Shown here in pieces: positions 1 through 30,657 of a stretch of DNA of 64,000 nt. The DNA comes from Riptortus pedestris (Eukaryota; Arthropoda; Insecta; Hemiptera; Alydidae), in contig CM032231.1 in NCBI GenBank assembly GCA_019009955.1, positions 93,903,001-93,967,000 of the forward strand, given 5' to 3'. The translations under genes were made by a program, and so were the position numbers. The notes under the pieces are model-generated. The model was not told the DNA's origin and ran no database searches. It saw nothing but the letters and a program-made list of their open reading frames with translations. Numbering within the stretch: position 1 is the first letter of the stretch; every line of letters starts with the position of its first letter.

Positions 1-224
1 AATTTGATCTGTAATTCATTTACATTTACCTTTTGAAATGAATAAAATAATAATAATATAATTAGTCTAATCATATAGAAATAGTTCGACCAAACTAAAA
101 GCTCAAATTCTTTATCCCACCCTTTAAAGCAAACTTTGTAAATGTAAATTCTATAAAATAATTGAGAGTATTTAACAAAATTAACTTACTGAAACCGTCT
201 TTAATGTTCTTCATGGTTTAATGG

Positions 225-402
225 CAAGAGTGACCAATAAAAACACCATTATTTCCCCGCAAACTTTATTCACAATTGGCTTACATGTTTCAAGGCTTAC
301 TTACCCCTTTTCAGGGGCCATTCTTTTTCAACAAATAAAAAGAGGTGGTAGGTAAGCCACACATATAAGGTAATTGTGAGTAAAGTTTGCAGGGAAAGAA
401 AG
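225..402. repeat. palindromic repeat C (foldback-like)
   Basis: Arms 252-312 and 337-397 are imperfect inverted repeats: CCGCAAACTTTATTCACAAT on the left pairs with ATTGTGAGTAAAGTTTGCAG on the right, continuing to GGCTTACTTACC/GGTAGGTAAGCC. Related single-arm sequences lie at 31590-31700 (plus) and 40020-40140 (minus). Confidence 0.65.
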
Positions 403-407
403 CTATT

Positions 408-1316
408 TTACCAGATTTCTCTTAGGAAATCAGCTATTGAGGTTGTACTCATGATGCGATTTTCGAAAATTTTCTTCAAATCTCCATCAATCCTACCTAG
501 GAGATGATGAAAATGAGGTCCGTTCAAAATTATTTATATTTGTCTGTTAACACTCTAGCTGTCACAATTTTTGCTTGATCGTTACCAAACTCAATATTTA
601 AACATTTTCTGTTAAATTAAAGATCAAGTTCGTTAATGGCTTAAATCGGACAGTAGGGGGGGGGGGCTTATTCGAAATATCTCCATTACTATACGTGGGA
701 TCGAAACATTGTATAGAACTAATCTTATTGCAAATTGAATGATCTATAAATGTTGTTATGTTCATGTTTTCATTATCTTTAATATTAACTGAGGTATTTG
801 CATTTTTTAGTTTTCGGCCTTCAGTAAACCCCCACTTCTACTCATGTCATATAAACAATAAGCTGTTGTATCATGAAACACTTCATTACAGGGTGTAATA
901 CCAAATATTGTTTTCATTGAACTTTTACTTTGTGAGATATATGCAAATATATTCTATTGACCCCTCTTTTGTTCTTGGATTACTAAAATTTGAGTGATTG
1001 AGATGAAAATGGTGCTGATTCATTACAAATTACAACACTAGTTTTAGAAAATAGTTTTCAATAACATTAATATGCTATATTCAGATATATTTCATTAATT
1101 GTTTTTCTTTCCGGTTTATCCAACTATTCAGCGCTACGAGGATGGCTGGCCTGTTTGTTTACAATTCAGCCGCTTTCCATTGTAAAGATTATTAACTGAA
1201 GGATTTCTCATTACCATTTGTATTCATTCACAGTAGTCTTACCAGTATGTAGATTTATCTATTGCAAACCCTCGCATGGGAAATCTGCTTAGTTTACACA
1301 GCCCCTGCATGACGGA
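408..1316 (-). mobile_element. Helentron-like non-autonomous element, near full length, no (TA)n
   Basis: Reverse orientation. The tail is at the left (CCAGATTTCTCTTAGGAAAT, a decayed palindrome) and the head at the right (GGGAAATCTGCTTAG, GCCCCTGCATGACGGACTTT). At the usual (TA)n position there is only TTATATTTGTCTGTTAAC. Confidence 0.75.
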
Positions 1317-2900
1317 CTTTTCATTGATGACCCTTGCCATTAATCCATGATGAATATATAAGAATACTGGGCTCAGAATGAGAAGTCTTGTTCAATAAAA
1401 TATTTTTAAAATCAAGAGTAAAATTGAAATGTGAATGGATATACCTAGTTCTGGCTAATCAATAAATCACTCTTCTTTTTCAGCATAAAAATAATGAATC
1501 GGCACATGAAGATGCCCAGCACACTCCTTTGTAACCTAGACATCACAAGAATTTGCACAAGCAAGTCATAATTTGTATTATTATTTTTTTAATAAGGGAG
1601 AAATACAAAACAACTACAAGAACTAGTGGTGTAGTGATAAGCAGTAAGTTGTGCTTGTATGGAAAGGTATAGAAAAGAAAAAAAAAATAAGCAATTAGAC
1701 ACTATTTACTAATTGAAAAGTTATATTTACAGCTACCCTTTCATTCTTAAAAATTATTTAAGTAAAGCGTTAAAACACTTAAATGGTGCATTTTACATAT
1801 ATTTTCTTTATTTAGGGCTCATACTAAAAAGGAAGTTTAGGAAATTTGGCTTAGGCAGCCCATAGGGATGCACAGAAGAACACTAATAATGACTAGAGCT
1901 AATGTAAATATTAGTATCTATGATTGATAGTGAGCTTGTGATAACTATCAAACTGAGGTAAAAACATTTATTTCAACCCTGATTATTAATATGAGCCTCC
2001 AATAGCCAGCCATACTTTATTGGTTTACACCAATAATCTTGATTTCATTTGGATACACGTTGTACTGAATTTGGAGTAAATCTCTTAAAAAAGTGTGGTG
2101 AACAACTCAGACCAGCCACTGGAAGCCTAATGTGTTTGATACAAGCTACTCTGGCAAAAGCACTGGTGATTAAAAATAATACCATAAAGATTTGTTCTTT
2201 CCAATATACACTGAAATCAGATATCTATTTAAAAACAAGAAAAGAAAATGTTTAAGTTGATGTGATGGATTGATACTAATACTTCCACAAAATTATGAAC
2301 ACTCTTAATTTCAATGATGTGTTAAAAAAATATTAGCACAAATAAATATTTAGGCAATTACTAAAGAAACCAAGTAAAGTTCAGATAAAAAGAGTATGTT
2401 CATGGTGCAACATCAAAATGATCAATAATTGAAGGTGCAATAAAAAAAAAAAATTATGATGACTAACATGTTAAAATATTTGTGTGTTTGATACAACACA
2501 CTGATATTATAGGCACTTTTAGCTAGTTTCAGTTATGGGAAATGTGCTTAAAGTGCCTAGAGGAAGTGGTTACTTCACATTGTTCAAGTTAGGTTTGAAG
2601 CAGCAAATACTGCTGTAATTTGAGACAGCCACATGAAATCAAAATAAATTAAATGATATGAGGTCTTGAAATTCTTAACACTCAACACTTCTATCAAAAC
2701 AATCCAATTACAATACAATAATAGGTCAAAAACTCAATATATATTCTACAAAGATAATTTAATGAATTAATTGTTGTACGTTGTTTTGAAAAAGCAGTAT
2801 GGTGGATAGCAAAGTTAATAAAATGTTAATGATGCTCATGCAGATTAGGGCAAAAGATGAAAGAAAATATCAAACAACCACAGCAACCTTTAAAACTTGC
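1317..2900. other. PFK intron or downstream sequence, no gene seen
   Basis: Lies 3' of PFK exon 5 on its strand and presumably belongs to the next intron. I searched for the expected NIIIVAEGA segment and did not find it. Only AT-rich sequence and homopolymer runs are visible. Confidence 0.5.
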
Positions 2901-11047
<8,147 letters not shown>

Positions 11048-12346
11048 TTCTCTTAATAAATGTCTCAGAAATAAGAATTCAAGAATACGAATAACTTGTT
11101 TTGAAATTTAAAAAAGAAAGAAAGCAAAAGCTAAGTTTGGTCGATGGACTCCTATAGTAACTACTGATAGTGCTATCACAGAGGGGCCGGGCAGTGGGTA
11201 CGTGAAATGTCACACGCACTAAGCAAGTGAACTAATTGGAAGAACCAGTCAGACTAGTTTCACTCGCTCCCGATACTAAATTTAAGTAATCAAATTTAGA
11301 TTCTTGCACCAACAGTGAGAGTAAACAATAATAATTCAGAAGACGCGCTTATCACAGCCCGTTTATATTATGAAATGCAAATGAGCTGATAAAACTTATC
11401 TATAGATTTTTTAAGTAATAGTTGATGATAATTGGACTAAGTGCGTTAAAAATTTACATATGGAATACTAATTATTGAAGTTGTATGTATGGACTGACTT
11501 CAGAAAGTAATTTTACATAATCTTAACTCTTTTGATACGCATTTATTAGACCGTAAACGAATTTGTTGTTAAGGAGAGGTATTTAATGTAAACGTTCAAA
11601 ACATAATCATTACTAGGCGCTATAATACTTGTAGGACCTGGACCTGTCACCATATTCAAACATTAAGTGTTGGACCCCCCTCTCCCGCGAGTTTCTTCAA
11701 ATACATCTGTCTGGGCCTACCCTTTCTCCCCGTCCAACCAGTTGTATCATACACTTTCCTGGGCGCCCCGGCTCCTTTCTCTTCGGCGTGACCTAACCAG
11801 TACAATCTCCCTTTATTAATAATGCGAGTGACGTCAGGCGAACAAAAACTTGGTTTGGCATTGCTTCTGAACCTTCAAGATGCCCTCATATTACTTCAAA
11901 GACTTTCCCAAGGGCCATTCTCACCATGTCTTCGTGGCTGTCGGGGTGTGATGGAGAGGATGAAGGATCTAACTACAGAAGGCCCCAACAAAATAGGCGT
12001 GTTCTAACAAAATCAATTCTATTGTACCAATATAAAAATAAAATTCGATTTCTGAATAAAATAATCTAATAATAAAAATATCAATTAAATGTTTCTAATG
12101 TCTTTTGGTAAAAAAATGTTAATAATAGTTAATGACCACTCTGAAGTGGTAGTAATATCTTGAACCTCTTTGGTACTGCTGGCTTCGACTGACGTTGGCC
12201 TCGATGAAATTATATGGCGGGAGGTATACCACTGTTCCCTTCAAGCCTGTAAAACTCAAATATATTGTTGTACTACGTGTGGCAATCACAGTGACGTCTC
12301 GGATAAGAGTCGAACAGCGTAGGACGATAGAGAGACACAAAACAAA
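11048..12346. promoter_or_regulatory. upstream region of PFK, including 5' UTR and promoter (not resolved)
   Basis: Immediately 5' of the PFK start, about 11140-11330 is less AT-rich and contains scattered CpG (for example GGGGCCGGGCAG near 11183), as expected near a housekeeping promoter. I see no certain TATA box or initiator. An upstream non-coding exon cannot be excluded. A LINE remnant occupies about 11640-11830. Confidence 0.35.
11640..11832 (-). mobile_element. LINE reverse-transcriptase C-terminal remnant
   Basis: Read on the minus strand, the segment encodes KGRLYWLGHAEEKGAGAPRK and, further on, GRKGRPRQMYLKKL. This is the LGH...APR..GRRxRGRPR tail seen at the C terminus of many arthropod LINE polyproteins. 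Only the tail survives. Confidence 0.55.
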
Positions 12347-12354
12347 GGCACTAC

Positions 12355-13276
12355 CAATGGTCTCGAAAGTCAATGAGCGAAATCGGTAGAACTGCCAACT
12401 AAAATCGGTACATTTGTACCTAAAATCGGTATATGACAAAAAAAAAAAAATACAATTTTCAATCAAATTCGTTTATTTAACAAAACTTATTATTATATTA
12501 TAATAACATAAAAATCAATTTTCCACATAAAAATATAATAACGTAAAAATCAGGTACCTACTAACTTACATCTAACACACTTATATTAATTTGCCAGCGT
12601 CAAGTTAAAGAAAGACAAAAACTGGAAATTTAGAGATTTTGAAAGTTAAACAAGTTGCACACGAAAAACGGAGATTTAGCAAATTAAATTATTTTTCATA
12701 ATGTTTCGGATTGTACCAATATTCTTTGGCCATAGCTGCAGTCATTTTTAAATTAATTTCTGTCATAACAATTAGCAACCATGAAAAGTCGTTTTGAATG
12801 CAGTAGGCTAGTGATTGACTCAGTAGACAGCCTATTTCTCTTTTTTGTTTTCATAATATTAATTTGAGAAAATATGCGCTCAACATTGGCAGATGAATGG
12901 GGAAGTGATAAAATATTAAGCATAAAAGTAGTTAACAAGGGAAACATTTGAGCCTCGTCGCCACGCTTTAGCAAACTTACTTCATCCCAAAATAGTTCTC
13001 CGTCATCAGAAAATGTTTTCATTTGATCACAATTTCTTAGAATGGGCCACTCTGTATCAATCCGCAATAACTCTGCACATTCATACTTGCTGTAAGGTGA
13101 TTCCCCATAACATTAAACATAAATGAAAAGGGTTGCCAACACAAATTGTGAAATCGGTAGAAAAATCAGGAGAATTTCAATGAATTTTCTGAAATCGTGG
13201 AAAAATCATTGCATTTCGGTAGTAAAGGGTCCATTTCGGTACAAATACCGAAAAATCGGTAGGTTCCAGACCACTG
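12355..13276 (-). mobile_element. hAT-family DNA transposon, internally deleted, with 8-bp target duplication
   Basis: The element starts CAATGGTCTCGAA and ends TTCCAGACCACTG (reverse complement CAGTGGTCTGGAA), imperfect terminal inverted repeats of the hAT CAGTGG type. It is flanked on both sides by GGCACTAC (12347-12354 and 13277-13284), an exact 8-bp target duplication, the hAT signature. The only coding remnant is the transposase C-terminal dimerisation region at 12753-13067. At 922 bp it is too short to be autonomous. Confidence 0.88.
12753..13125 (-). pseudogene. hAT transposase C-terminal dimerisation fragment
   Basis: On the minus strand the frame reads SPYSKYECAELLRIDTEWP and, further on, LSLPHSSANVERIFSQIN then KKRNRLSTESITSLLHSKR. 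The P-x-SSANVER-FS pattern followed by K-RNRLS-E---LL is the hAT C-terminal (Dimer_Tnp_hAT) signature. The catalytic DDE core and zinc finger are absent, so it cannot encode an active transposase. Confidence 0.85.
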
Positions 13277-13284
13277 GGCACTAC

Positions 13285-13926
13285 ATTAACGTTTTAAACT
13301 GAACTGCAGAGTACTATCTTTCCACTTGGCAAAACACGGAACACTGTATTGAGAGCAGCTCATCCGTACTTATCGATTATCGACACTGCCGACTTAATTT
13401 GTAGGAGTATTTCCGCTACAGAATTCTCGTTACTATTGTTGAATGTCCACATTTCACTGTCCTATATTCTTCGACCATTTTCATACAATCCACAAGTAAA
13501 AACCGCCTTAAAACGATAATAAATAAATTACAGAAAAAGGCAATTCTCACCCAACAATCCTTATCCTATCCTACATCACAGCCCTTTATGTATGCCTATG
13601 TATATCCCGTGTTTATGTGTGTATACATGAGGACTTGTTTTTATTTTGAATGCTTGCTCGTTTTTCTTTCGCTTAGTTTTCTTCGGATGCCCTTCTTCTA
13701 CGCATGATTTTTCTTTTGGTCTTTCTTCTTTAGTCAGGTCGAGTGGAAAAAAACAAGCTATGCAATTGTGCGATATTTACCACCAATAAATAAATACAAT
13801 TTCATCAAAAAAACTGCAAAACCAGGAAAAAAAAAACGAATAGAAGATGAAAATTATTTCTTCCGCCGAACTGCTTTTATAATTGTTGAGACATTTTTAC
13901 AACCCACACAAAAAATATAATATATA
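13285..13926. other. intergenic, nothing recognised
   Basis: Between the hAT element and the next Helentron-like copy I see no coding frame, RNA gene or clear repeat boundary. Parts of 13300-13500 are less AT-rich and may be old repeat sequence. Confidence 0.3.
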
Positions 13927-13930
13927 AAAG

Positions 13931-14945
13931 TCCGTCACGCAGGGGCTGCGTAAACTAAGCAGTTTTCCCACGTGAAGTTTTACAATAAAGAAATTTCAGA
14001 ATAGAGAGTCAAACAGTTACGGGAACGTCCCGAACTAGCTCTTGACGGAAACTCACGACTGGACCCGAAGTTAGCCGATCTCATATCAGAAGCTGAAAAC
14101 AGAAAATGTAAATATCTCATAATTAATATACAAGATAGAGAAAAAAAAAGACATCTCACTTCCTATTTACTGAAATCAAGAAAATAAGGCTCATGAACGA
14201 CGCGAGACAAATTTTGTAACACTAAAATTTTCAAAATACGCCATCGGTGGTTATAACCGAGGGTGGGGGTTTTCTTGTTCTAACTTTAGTATAAAACAAG
14301 AGTACATTACATTTTTAGGGCGATTGGTCAGATTGGCACTATCGGTATCTGGCTCATGAACGACGCGAGGTTGCTCGTCCTCGCCATTGTAGATCTGACC
14401 AATCGCCCTAAAAATGTGATATACTCTTGTTTTATACTAAAGTTAGAACAAGAAAACCCCCACCCTCGGTTTTAACCACCCATGGCGTATTTTGGAAATT
14501 TTAGTGTTACAAAATTTATCTCGCGTCGTTCATGAGCCAGGTACCGATAGTGAGCCAGACGACTACTAAATTAAGTTTATTAATATATTTTCGTTTTCCG
14601 ACACATAATTAGGACTGAATATTAATATTCAGCACTACACTAATGTAATATTAAAGTATGGAGGGAATTGAAGTTAACCGGATAATAGCTCAGAATTACC
14701 GAAAATAATAATTACTCCCTTAATATTTGTGTAACGAGAAAATGCACAGAAGAACAACTGTGAAACATCAATAGTTCAACAACATTGGTTATATAACTTT
14801 TTACGATCCGACTCATAATGACGGAAATATTTTCGAATCCCCTTCCTATTCCTAGTCCGATATCAGCCAATACAAAATATCATCTTTAGTGATGACTGAA
14901 ACGGTTAAATTCCGATTATGGTATAGATCAAATACGCACTTTGAA
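13931..14945 (+). mobile_element. Helentron-like non-autonomous element, interrupted by a foldback element
   Basis: It begins TCCGTCACGCAGGGGCTGCG with the family head and AGCAGTTTTCCC. The internal family sequence breaks at about 14146 and resumes after the inverted-repeat element (around 14740-14945), stopping before the (TA)n core. The foldback at 14188-14538 is therefore younger than this copy. Confidence 0.7.
14188..14538. repeat. long inverted repeat / foldback element (146-bp arms, 59-bp loop)
   Basis: The left arm 14188-14333 starts GGCTCATGAACGACGCGAG. It is matched in reverse complement by the right arm 14393-14538, ending CTCGCGTCGTTCATGAGCC, with few mismatches. The 59-base loop contains another copy of GGCTCATGAACGACGCGAG and a GGCACTATCGGTATC motif that recurs inverted just after the right arm. 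It fits a foldback or MITE-type DNA element. A transcript would form a very long hairpin. Confidence 0.85.
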
Positions 14946-15283
14946 AAAAGGTATAACTCATTTATACTTCGGTATACGACAAAAGTGTATATAACAAAAG
15001 TTACTCTAAATTACAAAATAAACAACTTTTCATATTGGTGCATATTTGCCGAAAAAGCGATACGAAACCAAATATCGCTATTTTTAATTTCAGGCTTCCT
15101 TCATAACACCCACTCCTGTCCGTCTCAAAGAATATTAATATAGCCTAAAGTCTAAGCTGGGTTATGAGTAATATACATACCAAGTTTCATAAAATTCGGT
15201 TCATCCGTTTATGCGTGAAAAAGTAAGAAACAATCAAACGCTGAACCAAAAATTGCAGATATAGCGTCTATGGCATATGAAAT
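14946..15283 (+). repeat. unclassified interspersed repeat D, 3' part
   Basis: It shares blocks with 5157-6090 and 16735-17190: GCATATTTGCCGAAAAAGCG, TAATTTCAGGCTTCC, GGTTCATCCGTTTATGCGTG and a tail ending near GTCTATGGCATATGAA. The CCGTTTATGCGTGAAAA tail is common in arthropod interspersed repeats, but I cannot assign a class. Confidence 0.55.
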
Positions 15284-15545
15284 ATCTTCACATGCCTTAG
15301 ACCCATGGAGTAGACATCCTCTTGTTGGAGTGTATTCTTACTTGAGTAGGGATGCAAAATGTAAAAAAATGGCATTCTTTGTTCACAATCCTCGTTTTTC
15401 TGAAGAGGTAGAAATTTTAAGTTGTGAGAGACGTAATATAGCTGAAGGAAATCAGTACACGCAGGCTCCTAGTCCTTCGAAATGCATGTTTACGACTCCA
15501 GAGGGTAAAAAGATCGATCAAAAGAAGAAAATTGAGATTGGATAA
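15270..15545 (+). CDS. unrecognised coding-like ORF, 91 codons, possible gene fragment
   Basis: The open frame has mixed, protein-like composition without low complexity, including DPWSRHPLVGVYSYLSRDAK, CKKMAFFVHNPRFSEEVEIL and SPSKCMFTTPEGKK. It ends in a lysine-rich tail. The first about five codons lie in repeat D, so the real coding stretch probably starts near 15283. There is no intron, no clear promoter and no gene it joins to. It could be a retrocopied host exon, a captured gene fragment or part of an unrecognised element. I do not recognise the family. Confidence 0.3.
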   Translation: MAYEISSHALDPWSRHPLVGVYSYLSRDAKCKKMAFFVHNPRFSEEVEILSCERRNIAEGNQYTQAPSPSKCMFTTPEGKKIDQKKKIEIG

Positions 15546-15549
15546 TTTA

Positions 15550-16160
15550 AAAATAGCTTAATTAGAAGAATTAAGGTGGCGAGTGGTGGAGATGCTATCT
15601 CTTCTCCGGCCACGCCTCTGGTTCTTTTGTTAGTGGTCAAGCTATATTGAAGGCGTCATCTGCCTATTTTCCATAACATTACTCAAAGGTTAGTGCTATT
15701 GATGACACCCCTCCCTTTAAGTAATGACAAGTTGTGCTCCCAAGAAAAGATTAACAATTATTTAATGGCCTTTAACAAAATTTGGAATGTACTCCGCAAT
15801 TGTAGTAAAACTGTAAAATAATGAACACACGTTCTGTCACTACAAGCGATCTGTCCTTTATTAACTGACTAATAAAAGATAAACATATGTTTAACATAAC
15901 CTTCTCCACATCCTCCCTTCTCGCTCCAAGAAGAAGATTACTTGAATCTCTTCGGAGGTCTTACTTTTCTCCCGAATCTTGTTGTGTAGCCTATAACACT
16001 ATGACCTGCTCCATCTTCAACATTCCCCTCTGTGTCGTCTGCTTTCGCCGAATCTTCCTGTCCATCATTCCCCTCAACATCGTCTTCATTCTCCATGTCT
16101 TCACATATTCCTTTCTCTTCCCCAGCTCCTCTACCCTGAGTCTCCACCACTTAAAGGAGC
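15550..16160 (-). mobile_element. LTR retrotransposon 3' end (pol tail, polypurine tract, LTR start)
   Basis: On the minus strand an acidic stretch is followed by GYTTRFGRKVRPPKRFK and a stop at 15938, the TRSGR-V-PP-R terminus typical of Ty3/gypsy- or BEL-type polyproteins. About 220 bp downstream is a polypurine tract AAAGGGAGGGG (15718-15708) immediately followed by TGTCATC, as expected for the 3' LTR boundary. The rest of pol and the 5' LTR are not seen, and the LTR end is not defined. Confidence 0.6.
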
Positions 16161-16494
16161 GACTCCACTTCCATTTTTATCCGAAATGGTTTGGTATGGC
16201 GGATAGGGACCCCAATCTGTTACCAAATGCTTGTCGGATAGCACCAAAAATCTTTTGTTTCTTCCTAATGTTCGACTTACCGATCTTATTGCATAGTCTC
16301 TATAGGTAACACACTTTTCACTCAGACGATTATAATCACCTATAATAATTGTAATAAGACTGAAAAGAGAAATACATGTAACTCACTTAATATTCCCGAT
16401 AAGAAAAAAAAATGTATTGATTTTTTTCTAATCAGGAATATCAAGTGAAATATATGTATTTTTATATTTTTAGCCTTAGCATACCCCCACTTAT

Positions 16495-16645
16495 AACTGT
16501 CTGATTTCTACTAAAAGTACGGAGTACTTTCCAAATTCTGTTAAAGGCTTTTTACTACGACAGAAATGGTGAGATGAGATGATCATTGTGTCATACCAGT
16601 ACGTGGAAAATCTACATAGTTTTAGCGACACTCACGGAAGGACTT
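16495..16645 (-). mobile_element. Helentron-like element fragment (head end)
   Basis: It contains the head in reverse orientation, CACGGAAGGACTTTT with a diverged TGGAAAATCTACATAG, and a little internal sequence. The tail is missing. Confidence 0.45.
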
Positions 16646-16724
16646 TTCATTTACAATATCTTGCATTAGTAAATTCTGTCAATCTTTATATATACAATTC
16701 TACTGTATGCGTATACTTCACTGA

Positions 16725-17520
16725 GCTCCTCTAAACGACTGGGTCGATTTGAATGAATTTTTTTGTATGTGTTTGGGTGACGCCCTGGATGGTTTAGATT
16801 CACAAATCAGCCCGTCAGATGTAGCAGGAGTGGGGGTTGTTAAGGGAGGCCTAAAATTAAAAATAGCGATATTTCGTTTCCTATCGGTTTTTCGGCAAAT
16901 ATGCACAGTTTGAAAGTTGTTTATTTTGTTATTTAGAGTAACTTTTGTTATATTCACTTTTGTCGTATTACTAAGTATAAACGAGATATACACTAAAAAA
17001 TTAAAGTGGGAGCCAACAATTTTATTGGGTACTAACGATTGAACCGAACTTAACAAAACTCTACATGTAAGTTAGCATTAATTCTTCCATGATTATAAAC
17101 TTTTTTCTTTTTTTTTAGGTTCGAACGGGAGTGGGGGTTATAAGGGATCCCTGAATAAAAAATTCACGATATTTCATTTTCTATTTGCCATGTGAGTTAA
17201 AGCGTAGACTTTAATCTCTCATGGTAAACCTAGAGTGGCGAGTTCGATTATTGTCTGGGCAAAGGAAATTATTTAGTGACGAAATTCATTAAATAACATC
17301 CTTAGTCCCACCCTGGCTAGAAAAGGGTGGTAACCTGTAGATTACCCGTCCCAATTAGCCTGAGTTGCAAAAAGTGGACGTTAATAAATAATAATAACAA
17401 TAATTTTCTATTTGTTTTTAGGCAAACGTGCACATAACAAAAGTTGTTTTTTGTGTTGTTAAAAGTAGCTTTGTTTAAACATAATATTATTAAATTTAAT
17501 ATCCTAATCGCTGGAAATAT
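16725..17520 (-). repeat. unclassified repeat D, interrupted by a SINE
   Basis: Blocks AAAATAGCGATATTTCG, CGGCAAATATGCACA and GAGTAACTTTTGTTATA repeat in reverse orientation those at 5570-5900 and 14990-15090. The CCTCTAAACGACTGGGTCGA motif at the left is shared by many insect repeats. A SINE splits the repeat at 17188-17402. Confidence 0.5.
17188..17402 (+). mobile_element. tRNA-derived SINE with 12-bp target duplication
   Basis: The body contains GTGAGTTAAAGCG, the B-box-like GCGAGTTCGATTATT, CCCACCCTGGCTAGAAAAGG and a tail of AATAATAATAA. ATTTTCTATTTG occurs directly before (17176-17187) and after (17403-17414), an exact target-site duplication that shows LINE-mediated insertion into repeat D. 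Confidence 0.85.
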
Positions 17521-17797
17521 CATGCAGGACAACGTCTGTCGGGTCCGCGAATATATTATAATTTTTAAAAAGCACCATAAAAATGACTTTCCGATTAATA
17601 CAAAATAATTGTAAATGTACAAAAATTAATCATTTAACGCCAATAGCCTCTAAAAAGAGCTATTTCTTAAAATACGTTTTTTTTGTTGTGACAAAGAGAT
17701 TGTCCAGTCGTCTATTGAGATCCATAGAAGCTAGAGAGAATCTCTGTTTTCCATGGACCATCTGCTGTTATCCTCTTTGTAGTGGGGGATGATTTGG

Positions 17798-17805
17798 TGA
17801 CGTGT
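17798..17805 (+). promoter_or_regulatory. UPRE/CRE-like TGACGTGT motif upstream of TRAM1
   Basis: TGACGTGT lies 104 bases before the TRAM1 start codon, in a locally less AT-rich stretch. It matches seven of eight bases of the unfolded-protein-response element TGACGTGG/A bound by XBP1/ATF6. Function is inferred from position and from TRAM1 being an ER secretory-pathway gene. Confidence 0.35.
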
Positions 17806-17848
17806 GCGGTAATCCACAATCTGAAAGCTGCGTGGAAAGCAGCAGTAA

Positions 17849-30059
<12,211 letters not shown>

Positions 30060-30647
30060 TTTAATTTTTAAAATTTTATATTTTTTTATTTCGGGATACT
30101 TGAGTGAATGAAGGGGGAAAGTGTGACGATCATTGGAATGGATTGAAAGGAGAATGTCCATCTTTGGAGTCTATTTTATGACAATGGGGTCATAAAAAAA
30201 AAAAGAAAAAAAGGGTTTATTATATTTTTACAATTCAAATTTCTTAAAGTCTGAAAAGTTTATTGGTGCTCATGAAAAGTGAACTTTGACGCGACTCATA
30301 TTAATGTTTGTGCAATATGACTACAATGATTGTAATTATATATTTGATATTATTTTTTATTGAAATGTTTCCTTGTCACAATTTGTCATATACTCTTAGA
30401 ATATTTTATCAAATCCATGCGTCTATAATGTTTATATTTTTTTACATTTCATTTAGTAATTTATTTATATTGCATTGCTGTGAATGAAAAAAACCGTCTC
30501 TGGCTTCACTGAAATATAAAATTGTGTGGACAATTCTTAAGAATATATTTTTTATTTAAGAAAAAAATTTTCCTTTATCCTACCTCTTCATTTCAGATGA
30601 TTTAATTGTAGGAGCAGAATCATAGTTAATAGTGTGAAAGGTTAGGA

Positions 30648-30657
30648 AATAAATAAA
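30648..30657 (+). terminator. candidate TRAM1 polyadenylation signals
   Basis: Two overlapping AATAAA hexamers lie about 590 bases after the TRAM1 stop, with another at 30735-30740. Which one is used cannot be told from sequence. Confidence 0.4.

Noticed and set aside
12119..12466. 115-codon minus-strand ORF
   Set aside because: It crosses the left boundary of the hAT insertion and its target duplication, so it cannot be one ancestral coding frame.
15887..16309. 140-codon plus-strand ORF
   Set aside because: It is antisense to the LTR-retroelement pol tail, which has a recognisable C-terminal motif; the plus frame has only hydrophobic, unremarkable sequence.
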